Shown: in pieces, positions 17,708-25,399 of the stretch
How the letters are laid out: every line of letters starts with the position of its first letter
Numbering within the stretch: position 1 is the first letter of the stretch
NCBI GenBank assembly: GCA_004293445.1
Contig: RDYP01000001.1
Location: 186,001 to 250,000 of the forward strand
Direction: 5' to 3'
DNA length: 64,000 nt
DNA from: Verrucomicrobiota bacterium
GTDB lineage: Bacteria; Verrucomicrobiota; Verrucomicrobiia; Verrucomicrobiales; Akkermansiaceae
Made by a program: the position numbers and the translations under genes
Notes under the pieces: model-generated
Seen by the model: the letters and a program-made list of their open reading frames with translations, nothing else
The model's database searches: none
What the model was told of the DNA's origin: nothing

Positions 17708-19438
17708 GTGAGCAATCCCTCCGATGAGCTGGCCAAGCGCTTGCTGTCCGCATTTGACCTCGGTCCTGCATGGGCACGTGGCGATGCACCGGCGAAAAAG
17801 TTACCGCAGACCCGAGATGAAGACGCCCCGCGCGAGCGTCGCGATCGCGATGATCGCGAGCGGCGTGGCGAGCGACGGGATGAACGCCGCGAGCCCCGTG
17901 GCGCCGGGAGGCGTGGCGAGTTCCGTCCTCAGCGAGGTGCTGAACGTGATCGTCGCCAAGGGGGCTCAGGCCGCGATTTCTCGCCGCGTGAGCTTCCACA
18001 AGCTGCGGAGGGGGTGAGGGTCAGCCTAGTTCCCACTGCCGAGGCGGTGCATCTTGTGGTGAAGGAAATTCAGCATGTCGCGCGGGTGTATTCGCTCTAC
18101 GATGTCGCGCAGATCCTGCTCGCGGGCCGTGAGCGCTATCGCTTGCGCTTCGAACTTTCGGACAAGGCCGCACCTTTGTTTCGCAGTCGCTTGGATGATT
18201 CGCTTTGGCTGACGAAAGAGGAAGCGATCGCGCATTTCTGGAATTCACCGCTGGTGGGCGAGCTCTACGAGTCCGAGGAGGTGGAAACCGACCCTCCAAC
18301 TGGCAATTTCCTCGTCGTCGCCCGCTGCGGCATGAGTGGCGAGTGGCTGGGGCCTCCGAATTTTCATTCCTATCAAACGACCATCCGCAGGATTCATCGC
18401 GAGCAGTTCGGGCACATGTCTTTCGAGCAATACTCGTCTCGGGTTCGTACCGAACGCGGCGAGGATGCGGTGAACGCGTGGCTTGATACGATGCGGAAGC
18501 GTGTGCGTTGGCGCGTGAAGCCAGCTGTCTCAGAAGTCACCGAGGTGGTGGCGTCGTCGCTTCCCATCGAGCCCGCGGAAGAGTTGGCAGAGGGAAGCGA
18601 TGCGATTGTCGGGCTCGACGATGCCGCTCCGGCAGAGGTCGAGGGTGTCGAAGCGAGCGAGAGTGTCGAAGAGCTCCCGTCCCTCGCGGCGGATGACAGC
18701 TCTTGGAGTTTCGATCGTGGTGAAATCGAGCGCGATTTCGCGACTCGGGGCTTTGCCGAGGTCTTCGAGCAGGTCCGCGGAGTGGATATGCCTGGCACGA
18801 TCTTTGCGCGGAACCTTTCGCCCGGGTTGCTGGCTTGTGTCCGGATCGCAACTTCGCACGCTCGAAAGCATGCCGCCATTTTGATTCCGACGATTTGCCG
18901 TCTTCTGGAAAACGAACATCTTTCGGTCTTCAAGCGCGAGGGCAAGTTGTTCACCGGTCCAGCTCGGCCCCATCCTTTGACCACCGATGCGGTCCTTGCC
19001 GAGAGGCCCTCCGCGATTGTTCACTGGCTCGAATCCCAAGTTGGCGGCAAACTTTCAGATCTCTGGAAGGGCGTCTTGCCGGAAGGTCAAGACGAGCCGG
19101 GCACGGAGTGGTTGGCGGATCTATTTTGGCTGCTCAGCCAAGGGCACGTGTTGCTTTTCGCGGATGACAGTTTGGTGTTGCCGCGCCGTCGCGCTCCCCA
19201 AGGGGAGGCCGGGAAAACGGCTCAGCCGCAATCGGTCGCCAAGTCGGCGAAGAAGAAAAAGCGCAGAAAACGTCGGAAGTCGCGGCGTGCGAAGGTCACC
19301 GTGGCAAGTCCCGCCAAGATGGTGCGCGTCATCAGCCGGATGAAGCCAGGGGCGCTGAAGACGCTGCGTGGTCCTGCCATGATCTGGCGTCGTCGTTTGG
19401 AGAAACGTGGTCGCATTGCCTCGCTGATCCAGGATTGA
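17708..19438 (+). CDS. Uncharacterised protein with charged disordered ends
   Basis: I do not recognise a family. GTG17708 gives 576 residues; the longer frame from TTG17657 adds a non-conserved stretch. After a short helical start (SNPSDELAKRLLSAFDLGPAW) comes a disordered segment of Arg/Asp/Glu/Gly repeats (about 40-100). A folded first domain follows (about 105-280; VHLVVKEIQHVARVYSLYDV, AHFWNSPLVGELYESEEV). An acidic linker leads to a second domain (about 330-500; FARNLSPGLLACVRIATSHA, HPLTTDAVLAERPSAIVHW). The tail is very basic (KKKKRRKRRKSRRAK). No signal peptide or membrane segment is evident. The RE/RD-rich head and poly-Lys/Arg tail suggest nucleic-acid or ribosome contact, but that is inference. 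Confidence 0.75.
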   Translation: MSNPSDELAKRLLSAFDLGPAWARGDAPAKKLPQTRDEDAPRERRDRDDRERRGERRDERREPRGAGRRGEFRPQRGAERDRRQGGSGRDFSPRELPQAAEGVRVSLVPTAEAVHLVVKEIQHVARVYSLYDVAQILLAGRERYRLRFELSDKAAPLFRSRLDDSLWLTKEEAIAHFWNSPLVGELYESEEVETDPPTGNFLVVARCGMSGEWLGPPNFHSYQTTIRRIHREQFGHMSFEQYSSRVRTERGEDAVNAWLDTMRKRVRWRVKPAVSEVTEVVASSLPIEPAEELAEGSDAIVGLDDAAPAEVEGVEASESVEELPSLAADDSSWSFDRGEIERDFATRGFAEVFEQVRGVDMPGTIFARNLSPGLLACVRIATSHARKHAAILIPTICRLLENEHLSVFKREGKLFTGPARPHPLTTDAVLAERPSAIVHWLESQVGGKLSDLWKGVLPEGQDEPGTEWLADLFWLLSQGHVLLFADDSLVLPRRRAPQGEAGKTAQPQSVAKSAKKKKRRKRRKSRRAKVTVASPAKMVRVISRMKPGALKTLRGPAMIWRRRLEKRGRIASLIQD

Positions 19439-19454
19439 TCCAGCTAGATCGTTT

Positions 19455-19943
19455 TCACAGGCGGCGGCGCAGAGTCTCGAGCAGCCCGGTGCAGGCGTCT
19501 TCGACAAGGTCAGCGACCTTTTCGAAGCCCTGCTGGCCGCCATAGTAGGGATCGGGCAAATAGCTGGCGCGACATTCGATCCCATAGTCGACCAGTAGCT
19601 GGATCTTTTCGCGATGCTCCATGGTTCGGTCGAGGCGGTGGAGGTCTCTGATGTTTTCGGCGTCTGCGGCTAGGATGAGATCGAAGTCGCGAAGATCTTG
19701 AGGGCTGACTTGTCGTGATCGGCCGCTGATCGGGTAGCCGCGGGCGCGCAGGGTCTCCGCCATTCGAGGGTCGGGCCCTTTGCCGGTGTGATAGCCGATT
19801 GTGCCTGCCGAATCGATTTCGATCGCTTCCTGAAGTCCTGCGTCGGACACCAGCTTGCGGAAGACCATTTCAGCGGCAGGCGAGCGGCAGATATTGCCCA
19901 TGCAGACGAACAGGACACGGATAGGGCGGCGATCGTTAGGCAT
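19455..19943 (-). CDS. Low molecular weight protein-tyrosine phosphatase
   Basis: From ATG19943 the protein has 162 residues, the normal size. The phosphate loop CMGNICRS (Cys14 to Arg20, the CX5R signature) directly follows strand one (RVLFV), which fixes the start. The general-acid loop is LPDPYYGG. The segments IDSAGTIGYHTGKGPDPRM and ISGRSRQVSPQDLRDFDLI are typical. Such enzymes dephosphorylate tyrosine kinases of polysaccharide export or arginine phosphosites; no partner kinase lies nearby. It converges with the uncharacterised gene ending at 19438. Confidence 0.9.
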   Translation of the reverse strand: MPNDRRPIRVLFVCMGNICRSPAAEMVFRKLVSDAGLQEAIEIDSAGTIGYHTGKGPDPRMAETLRARGYPISGRSRQVSPQDLRDFDLILAADAENIRDLHRLDRTMEHREKIQLLVDYGIECRASYLPDPYYGGQQGFEKVADLVEDACTGLLETLRRRL

Positions 19944-20106
19944 TGGATCTTTGGGTTGGAGAGACGCCTCCAGCGTCGGCATGGATGAAGTGCCTGCAAC
20001 CGCAAAGCGCGGGCGACTGGATTGGAAAATCCGGTGGCATCATCGGACAAAATCCGCAACTTTTTGTGGCAGCTGAGGTTGATCCGTCTCCCTCCGCATT
20101 CCCTGC

Positions 20107-21468
20107 ATGAAAAAGACCACGCTTCTCACTCTCGCCGCCCTGCTTTCTGGAGCTGCTGGCGGCTACCTCGTTGGCAAGGCTGACCACTTGAGCTCGGAGG
20201 AAGTCGGCGCGCAGGACGGCATGCTGGAGACCAAGAGCTCGCCAAGAACTTCTGCGACTCGGGCCGAAGGTGCGGAGCGAACCCGTCCCCGCGAATTGGA
20301 GGACATTTTGCGCGAGCCAGGCCAGCTGTCGCGGATGCAATCGTTGATGAATCTCTACGCAGGCTTGGATGCGGCGCGTCTCGAGGAAGAGGCGGGAAAG
20401 CTCGATGCCCTGCCTATGACTCAAAGGATCATGGCGTCATTTCTTCTTTTCGGCCGTTGGGCGGAGGTCGATCCGACCGGAGCTCTGGCCTACTCGAATA
20501 CGATGGGTTTTGGCGGCATGTTTGTGAGGCCGACGATCTTGCAGAGTTGGGCGAGTGTGGATCCTGCGAACGCGGCGAAGTATTTTGCTGAGAATCCGCG
20601 TGAGTTCGCGATGATGGGCGGTTTTGGTGGTCGGGGTCCGGGTCGCGGTGAGAGCGGCGCGGGAGTGATCGCGACCGAGTGGGCGCGGCTTGATCCGGAT
20701 GCTGCCTTGGCGTGGGCGAATGGGTTGGAGGGCCGTGACAAGGCGGGTGCGCTGGGAGCGGTGATCCGCGAAATGGCGGTGAGCAATCCTGAAAAGGCTG
20801 CCGAGGTGGCTGGCACGCTGAGTGGCGGTGAGCAGACCCGTGCCTATGCCGACATCGCTGCCAAATGGGCGGGACAAGATTTCGCAGCGGCGGAGCGGTG
20901 GATTCAATCGCTCCCGGAAGGTGCTCGGGGTCGTGCCATGTCCGAGGCACTCGAGAGCCTCGCGACGACGGATCCTGAAGCGGCTGCCGGCAAAGTAACC
21001 GGTATCGCGAATGCCGAGGATCGCGAGCGGGCAGTGGAGAGCATCGCGGGTCCTTGGGCGCGCAAGGACGCCGCAGCGGCGGCGGCATGGGTGGCGAGTC
21101 AGGCCTTGGAAGGCCCTGGTGACGCCATTCGTCCGGTGATGTCGACCTGGGCCAATCAAGATAGCGCCGCGGCCTTGGAATTCATCCGGCAGCAACCGCA
21201 AGGGGCATTGCGCGACGAGGCGACCGCAACTTTTGTGTGGTCCAATCGGACTGGCAGCCCTGAGGCGTCCTTGCAGCTGGCGGAGTCAATCGGCGATGAA
21301 AGATCGCGCGAACGAACCATGAACTTTGCGGCCATGCGCTGGATCCAGGAGGACGAGACTGCGGCGAAGTCCTACATTCAGCAATCGAGTGCACTGAGCG
21401 ACCAAGCGAAACAGCGACTGATCGAGGGTCGCGGGTTCTGGGGTGGCGGGCGTCGCGGCGGGAACTGA
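20107..21468 (+). CDS. Exported repeat protein, W..(3)DP..AA units
   Basis: A 453-residue protein with an N-terminal membrane anchor or signal segment (KKTTLLTLAALLSGAAGGYLVG). From residue 118 to about 425 it is built of short helical units of roughly 31 residues. Each unit contains a Trp (or hydrophobic) followed by x3, Asp-Pro (or Asp-x) and Ala-Ala; examples are WAEVDPTGALAY (118), WASVDPANAAKY (148), WARLDPDAALAW (192), WAGQDFAAAERW (254), WARKDAAAAAAW (317) and WANQDSAAALEF (348). About ten units can be counted. The C-terminus is Gly/Arg-rich. The pattern predicts an alpha-helical solenoid. I know comparable repeat proteins from Verrucomicrobia; no function is established. Confidence 0.75.
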   Translation: MKKTTLLTLAALLSGAAGGYLVGKADHLSSEEVGAQDGMLETKSSPRTSATRAEGAERTRPRELEDILREPGQLSRMQSLMNLYAGLDAARLEEEAGKLDALPMTQRIMASFLLFGRWAEVDPTGALAYSNTMGFGGMFVRPTILQSWASVDPANAAKYFAENPREFAMMGGFGGRGPGRGESGAGVIATEWARLDPDAALAWANGLEGRDKAGALGAVIREMAVSNPEKAAEVAGTLSGGEQTRAYADIAAKWAGQDFAAAERWIQSLPEGARGRAMSEALESLATTDPEAAAGKVTGIANAEDRERAVESIAGPWARKDAAAAAAWVASQALEGPGDAIRPVMSTWANQDSAAALEFIRQQPQGALRDEATATFVWSNRTGSPEASLQLAESIGDERSRERTMNFAAMRWIQEDETAAKSYIQQSSALSDQAKQRLIEGRGFWGGGRRGGN

Positions 21469-21486
21469 GGGCCAGATCCGGCTCGG

Positions 21487-22275
21487 TCAGATCTTCATCG
21501 CATTGAAACCGCCGTCCACGACGAGCTCTGTTCCAGTGATGAAGCTCCCGGCCTTGTTTGACGCGAGTAGGAGAGTCGCACCGACGAGGTCACCGGGGTT
21601 TCCGAATCGGCTCATCGGCGTCTGGCGGAGAATGTCGAGCACACGGCTCTCATCGAGCACCTTTCGATTCTGCTCGGCGGGGAAGAAGCCGGGCACCAGC
21701 GTGTTCACTCGGATCGAGTATTCGGCCCACTCGCGGGCGAGATTCTTCGACAGATTGTGGACGGCAGCCTTGGACGCCGAGTAGGTGAAGACTCGGGAAA
21801 GAGGCACGAGGCCGGACATCGATCCGAGATTGATGATGGATGCGGGGATGCCTTCGTTGATAAAGTATTTCCCGAAAACCTGGCAGGTCCTGAAGACGGC
21901 GGTGAGGTTAGTATCGATGATCCGTTGAAACTCCTCCTCTTCGATATCGAGGAAGGGGGTGGGGGAGTTGATGCCGGCGCCGTTCACGAGGATATCGACA
22001 CGGCCCGAGCGCTCGACGACGTGGTCCACGAGTTCCTGCAATGAGTCGCGCGAGGTCACATCGGCTGGCAGGAAATAGCCCTTGCCACCGAACTCGGCGA
22101 TCTCGGCCAACTTTCGTTCGGCCTTTTCGCGGATGCGACCGACCAGCACCACTTCGGCGCCGGCGCGGGCGAGACCTTGAGCCATGCAGCCGCAAAGCTC
22201 GCCGGTGCCGCCGATGACAACGGCAGTTTGTCCTTCGAGCCCGAACATTTCCTTGAAAAAAGCAGCAGTTTGCAT
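21487..22275 (-). CDS. SDR oxidoreductase, sugar-acid type
   Basis: A 262-residue classical SDR. The cofactor loop is IGGTGELCG (21-29), VNGAG lies at 97-101, the catalytic Ser is Ser152, and Tyr165 with Lys169 form YSASK. The ending [14 protein letters not shown] is typical. The N-terminal lead-in ([20 protein letters not shown]) resembles SDRs annotated as D-mannonate/fructuronate oxidoreductases and KduD-like enzymes, so a uronate reaction is plausible but unproven. It is divergent from the metal ABC operon, sharing the 145-base spacer with the candidate operator. Its stop lies 19 bases from the convergent repeat-protein gene. Confidence 0.78.
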   Translation of the reverse strand: MQTAAFFKEMFGLEGQTAVVIGGTGELCGCMAQGLARAGAEVVLVGRIREKAERKLAEIAEFGGKGYFLPADVTSRDSLQELVDHVVERSGRVDILVNGAGINSPTPFLDIEEEEFQRIIDTNLTAVFRTCQVFGKYFINEGIPASIINLGSMSGLVPLSRVFTYSASKAAVHNLSKNLAREWAEYSIRVNTLVPGFFPAEQNRKVLDESRVLDILRQTPMSRFGNPGDLVGATLLLASNKAGSFITGTELVVDGGFNAMKI

Positions 22276-22356
22276 GGATCGATATTCCTCGGGGAAGGGG
22301 AAGGGGGCAAGCGGAATGAACGGGTTCGCTGGAGCGCGCTCCCCTCAGAAGCTCAA

Positions 22357-22388
22357 CAAGAATTAGCTAAGGCTAATATTTATTCTTG
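22357..22388. promoter_or_regulatory. Nested dyad, candidate DtxR/MntR-type operator
   Basis: ATTAGC (22362-22367), a 4-base spacer and GCTAAT (22372-22377) form a perfect dyad. It is enclosed by CAAGAAT (22357-22363) and ATTCTTG (22382-22388), which are also perfect inverse complements. The core TTAGCTAAGGCTAA looks like the TTAGG/CCTAA half-sites bound by DtxR-family repressors. It sits about 33 bases before ATG22421 of the metal ABC operon, whose third gene carries a DtxR/MntR-type domain. Metal-dependent autoregulation is the natural reading; it is inferred, not shown. Confidence 0.6.
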
Positions 22389-22420
22389 AGGATGATTCGA
22401 TCGGTGTTTACTTCGCCCGC

Positions 22421-23365
22421 ATGGGACTTTGGCGAATGCGTTGGATGGCGACTGTCCTTGTCTTCCTTGGTTTCTCCGCTTGCGATCAGTCGCGGTCGTC
22501 TTCGGGTGGCAAGCCCTTGGTGGTGGCGACCACGACCATGGCGGCGGATTTGGTTTCGCGGATTGCGGGCGATCGGGTTGAGTTGCGCGGCTTGATGGGG
22601 CCGGAGGTGGACCCGCACAATTACATCCCGACCCTGCCGGACAGCTCCTTGCTAGAGCGCGCCGATGTTATCGTTTACTCCGGCTTGCACCTCGAAGGGC
22701 GTTTGCAGGGGACCTTGGAAGCGATGGCTGGGCGCGGTAAGCGCTGCGTGGTCCTCGCGGATGGGGTTGGGGAGGAGCGACTTTTGTCGCCGCAGCAGGG
22801 CTTCGAGGGCACGCCGGACCCTCATTTCTGGGGCGACCCTCTGTTATGGAGGGATACGATTCCCTCCGTCGTGATGGCCTTGAGCGAGGTTTTACCGGGG
22901 TCCGCCGCAGAATTCGAGACAGGGGGACGTGAGCTCGCGGATGAACTTTTGGAGCTTCACGCTTGGGCGAAATCGAGGTTGCAGGAGATTCCGGCCGAGC
23001 GGCGTGTGCTAGTCACGAGTCACGATGCCTTCTTTTACTTCGGCCGCGCATTCGGAGTCGAAGTGCGGGGTTTGCAGGGCGTGAGCAGCGCGGCCGAAGC
23101 GGGCTTGAAAGATCGCAGCGATCTCGTGGCATTCATTCGTTTGCGTGGGATCCGCAGTCTATTCGGAGAGAGTTCAGTGAATGACAAAGGTATCCTTGCG
23201 GTGGCGAAGGAGGCCGGGGTTTCAGTTTCCCCGGAGCCATTATTTTCGGATGCGATGGGGAGACCCGGGGATCGGGTCGAAGTGGCTGGTGAGTCCTACG
23301 ATCGCGGGACTTACGTCGGGATGATCAAGCATAACGTGAACACGATCGTGGGGGGATTGAAATGA
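22421..23365 (+). CDS. Metal-binding lipoprotein, TroA/YtgA/MntA-like
   Basis: The solute-binding subunit of a cluster 9 (Mn/Fe/Zn) ABC importer. It has 314 residues with a lipoprotein signal ending FLGFSAC (lipid-modified Cys21). Metal ligands fit the TroA pattern of three His and one Asp: His66 in DPHNYIP, His135 in DPHFWGD, His201 in SHDAFFYF and Asp277 in LFSDAMG. FGESSVNDKG is the usual late block. There is no His-rich loop of the ZnuA kind, so Mn2+ or Fe2+ is more likely than Zn2+; this is inference. Its stop overlaps the ATPase start by 4 bases (ATGA). Confidence 0.9.
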   Translation: MGLWRMRWMATVLVFLGFSACDQSRSSSGGKPLVVATTTMAADLVSRIAGDRVELRGLMGPEVDPHNYIPTLPDSSLLERADVIVYSGLHLEGRLQGTLEAMAGRGKRCVVLADGVGEERLLSPQQGFEGTPDPHFWGDPLLWRDTIPSVVMALSEVLPGSAAEFETGGRELADELLELHAWAKSRLQEIPAERRVLVTSHDAFFYFGRAFGVEVRGLQGVSSAAEAGLKDRSDLVAFIRLRGIRSLFGESSVNDKGILAVAKEAGVSVSPEPLFSDAMGRPGDRVEVAGESYDRGTYVGMIKHNVNTIVGGLK

Positions 23366-24129
23366 AAGAAGTGCCGGTGCTTGAGGCTCACGATCTGTGT
23401 GCGAGTTATCGTCGGAGACCCGTGCTGCACGGGGTGGATGTCGCCTTGCCGAAGGGTGTCTTGGTGGGCCTGTTGGGGCCGAATGGAGCGGGGAAGTCGA
23501 GCTTCCTGAAAGCGGTGATGGGTGAGCTGAAGCCGGACAGTGGTTGGGTGAAATTGTTCGGTGAACCTGTCTCTCGCGCGCGGCACCGGGTCGCCTACGT
23601 ACCGCAGCGGGAAAGCGTCGATTGGGATTTTCCTGTGACCGTGGCGGATGTGGCCATGATGGGAACCTATGGCGGGCTGGCTTGGTGGCGTCGCGCTGGT
23701 GCGCAAGAGCGCGGGCGAGCGATGGAAGCGCTGGATCGGGTCGGGATGGCGTCCTTCGCCAGGCAGCCAATTGGCGAGCTCAGCGGAGGTCAGCAGCAGA
23801 GGGTTTTTCTCGCGCGAGCTTTGGCACAGGATTCGGAATTGCTTTTGATGGACGAACCCTTCGCGGGGGTGGATGCGGCCACGGAGGAATCGATTGTCGA
23901 CGTATTGCGCGAACTGCGTTCGGCGGGTCGGACGGTTTTGGTGGTGCATCATGATTTGCAGACCGCTCGGCGATACTTCGATCTCCTGATGATCCTGAAC
24001 TTGCGGGTCGTTGCGTTTGGAGCGACCGAGGAGGTTCTGACGAGTGGAAATTTGGATGCTGCTTATGGTGGTCGCCTCACCTTGCTGAACGAGGTGGCGT
24101 CGCGTTCAGTCGTGGGAGGAAAAATGTGA
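23362..24129 (+). CDS. Metal ABC transporter ATPase, YtgB/MntB-like
   Basis: A 255-residue nucleotide-binding subunit of the metal importer. Walker A is GPNGAGKSS, the Q-loop region is VAYVPQRESVDWDFPVTVAD (typical of Mn/Zn transporters), the ABC signature is LSGGQQQRVFLARAL, Walker B is LLLMDEPFAGVD, and the switch His is in VVHHDL. A purine-rich GGGGGGATT ribosome binding site lies in the end of the upstream lipoprotein gene, and the starts and stops are coupled. The permease-repressor gene follows after one base. Confidence 0.93.
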   Translation: MKEVPVLEAHDLCASYRRRPVLHGVDVALPKGVLVGLLGPNGAGKSSFLKAVMGELKPDSGWVKLFGEPVSRARHRVAYVPQRESVDWDFPVTVADVAMMGTYGGLAWWRRAGAQERGRAMEALDRVGMASFARQPIGELSGGQQQRVFLARALAQDSELLLMDEPFAGVDAATEESIVDVLRELRSAGRTVLVVHHDLQTARRYFDLLMILNLRVVAFGATEEVLTSGNLDAAYGGRLTLLNEVASRSVVGGKM

Positions 24130-24130
24130 G

Positions 24131-25399
24131 ATGATCGAGTGGCTCCATACTGCTGCGGGTACCGCCATGACTGCAGCCTTCCTTTTGGGCATCAGTGGCG
24201 GCCTGACCGGGGTGTTCGTCGTTTCCCGACGGATGGCGCTCACCGGCGATATGTTATCGCATGCGGTTCTGCCGGGAGTGGTTGGGGGCATTTTATGGGG
24301 TCCGGGCCGTCATCCGCTTGTGGTTTTGGGCTGCGCGGTGGTGGCGGGTTTGGTTGCAGCCGGTTTGTTGATGGCGCTGATGCGAAGCACGCGGCTGAAA
24401 TCGGATGCCGCTCTTGGCATCGTGCTCTCGGTTTTTTTCGCGCTCGGACTAGCGATGATTTCCAAGTGGAAGCCGGGGGGAGTGCAGGCCTATCTCTTCG
24501 GCCAAGCCGCGGCGATTTCTTCGGGGGATTTGATTTTGTTGGCGTGTAGTAGTGGCGTGGTTGTGTTAGGCGTTATCTTCGGATTTCGAGTGCTTCTGGT
24601 ATCGAGCTTCGATCCTCAACACGCCCGTTTGCTGGGGATTCCGGTCGGGTGGGTCGACAGGTGCTTTTTTATCGCGTTGTCCGTGTCGGTGGTGGTCGCG
24701 ATGCAGGCGGTTGGAGTGGTCTTGGTCTCGGCATTGTTGGTAACGCCTGCGATCGCGGCGGCTCGGATGAGTCGGCGCTTGGTCTCGCAGGCGTGGTGGG
24801 CTTGTGGATTCGGAGTGGCGGGGGCCTTGGTGGGCGTCTGGCTTTCCTTGTTGCGACCCGGCCTGCCGACAGGCCCTTTGATGGCGCTGTCATTGGCGGT
24901 ATTGTTTGTAGCTGCGGCGCTCTTCGGGCCGCGTGATGGCTTGCTTCAGCGGGGGCTTGGACGGATGCGTCAGCGGCGGCGGATCGATACGGAGAATCTC
25001 TTGAAATCGGCGTGGGTGCTGATGGAAGAGCGCGCGTGCTCTGAATTAGCGATTGATATCCTGGCAGAGCGTGTCGGTGTCTCCCGAAAAGGGATTCGGC
25101 GCTGTGTGGCGTCCTTGGTGCGGGAATGCGATGCGGAGCTTGTTGAGTCGGGCTTTTCGCTTACCCCGAGCGGCCGGCGTCGGGCATCGGAGATCGTGCG
25201 GAGGCATCGCTTGTGGGAGCTTTATCTGATGCGTCGGGCGGATTATGCGGCGGATCATGTTCACGATGATGCGGAGCGCGCGGAGCACTGGATCAGTGGC
25301 GAGATGGAACAAGGTCTGGCGAAGATGCTCAATCACCCCGACGTGGACCCACATGGAAGCATCATCCCGCGCGGAGTAGAAAGAGAGGAAGGTCGGTGA
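24131..25399 (+). CDS. ABC permease fused to DtxR/MntR-type repressor
   Basis: A 422-residue chimera. Residues 1 to about 268 are a cluster 9 permease with about eight membrane helices, including MALTGDMLSHAVLPGVVGG and FDPQHARLLGIPVGW. Residues about 280-345 form a winged helix (LAIDILAERVGVSRKGIRRC, then LTPSGRRRA). Residues 346-415 match the DtxR metal-binding/dimerisation domain: HRLWE (His359, Glu363) and VHDDAERAEH (His378, Glu382, Glu385, His386). Glu382 stands where DtxR has Cys102 and MntR has Glu, which hints at Mn2+. Chlamydial YtgC-YtgR has the same fusion and is cleaved to free the repressor; whether cleavage happens here is unknown. The stop overlaps the next GTG start by 4 bases. 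Confidence 0.88.
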   Translation: MIEWLHTAAGTAMTAAFLLGISGGLTGVFVVSRRMALTGDMLSHAVLPGVVGGILWGPGRHPLVVLGCAVVAGLVAAGLLMALMRSTRLKSDAALGIVLSVFFALGLAMISKWKPGGVQAYLFGQAAAISSGDLILLACSSGVVVLGVIFGFRVLLVSSFDPQHARLLGIPVGWVDRCFFIALSVSVVVAMQAVGVVLVSALLVTPAIAAARMSRRLVSQAWWACGFGVAGALVGVWLSLLRPGLPTGPLMALSLAVLFVAAALFGPRDGLLQRGLGRMRQRRRIDTENLLKSAWVLMEERACSELAIDILAERVGVSRKGIRRCVASLVRECDAELVESGFSLTPSGRRRASEIVRRHRLWELYLMRRADYAADHVHDDAERAEHWISGEMEQGLAKMLNHPDVDPHGSIIPRGVEREEGR

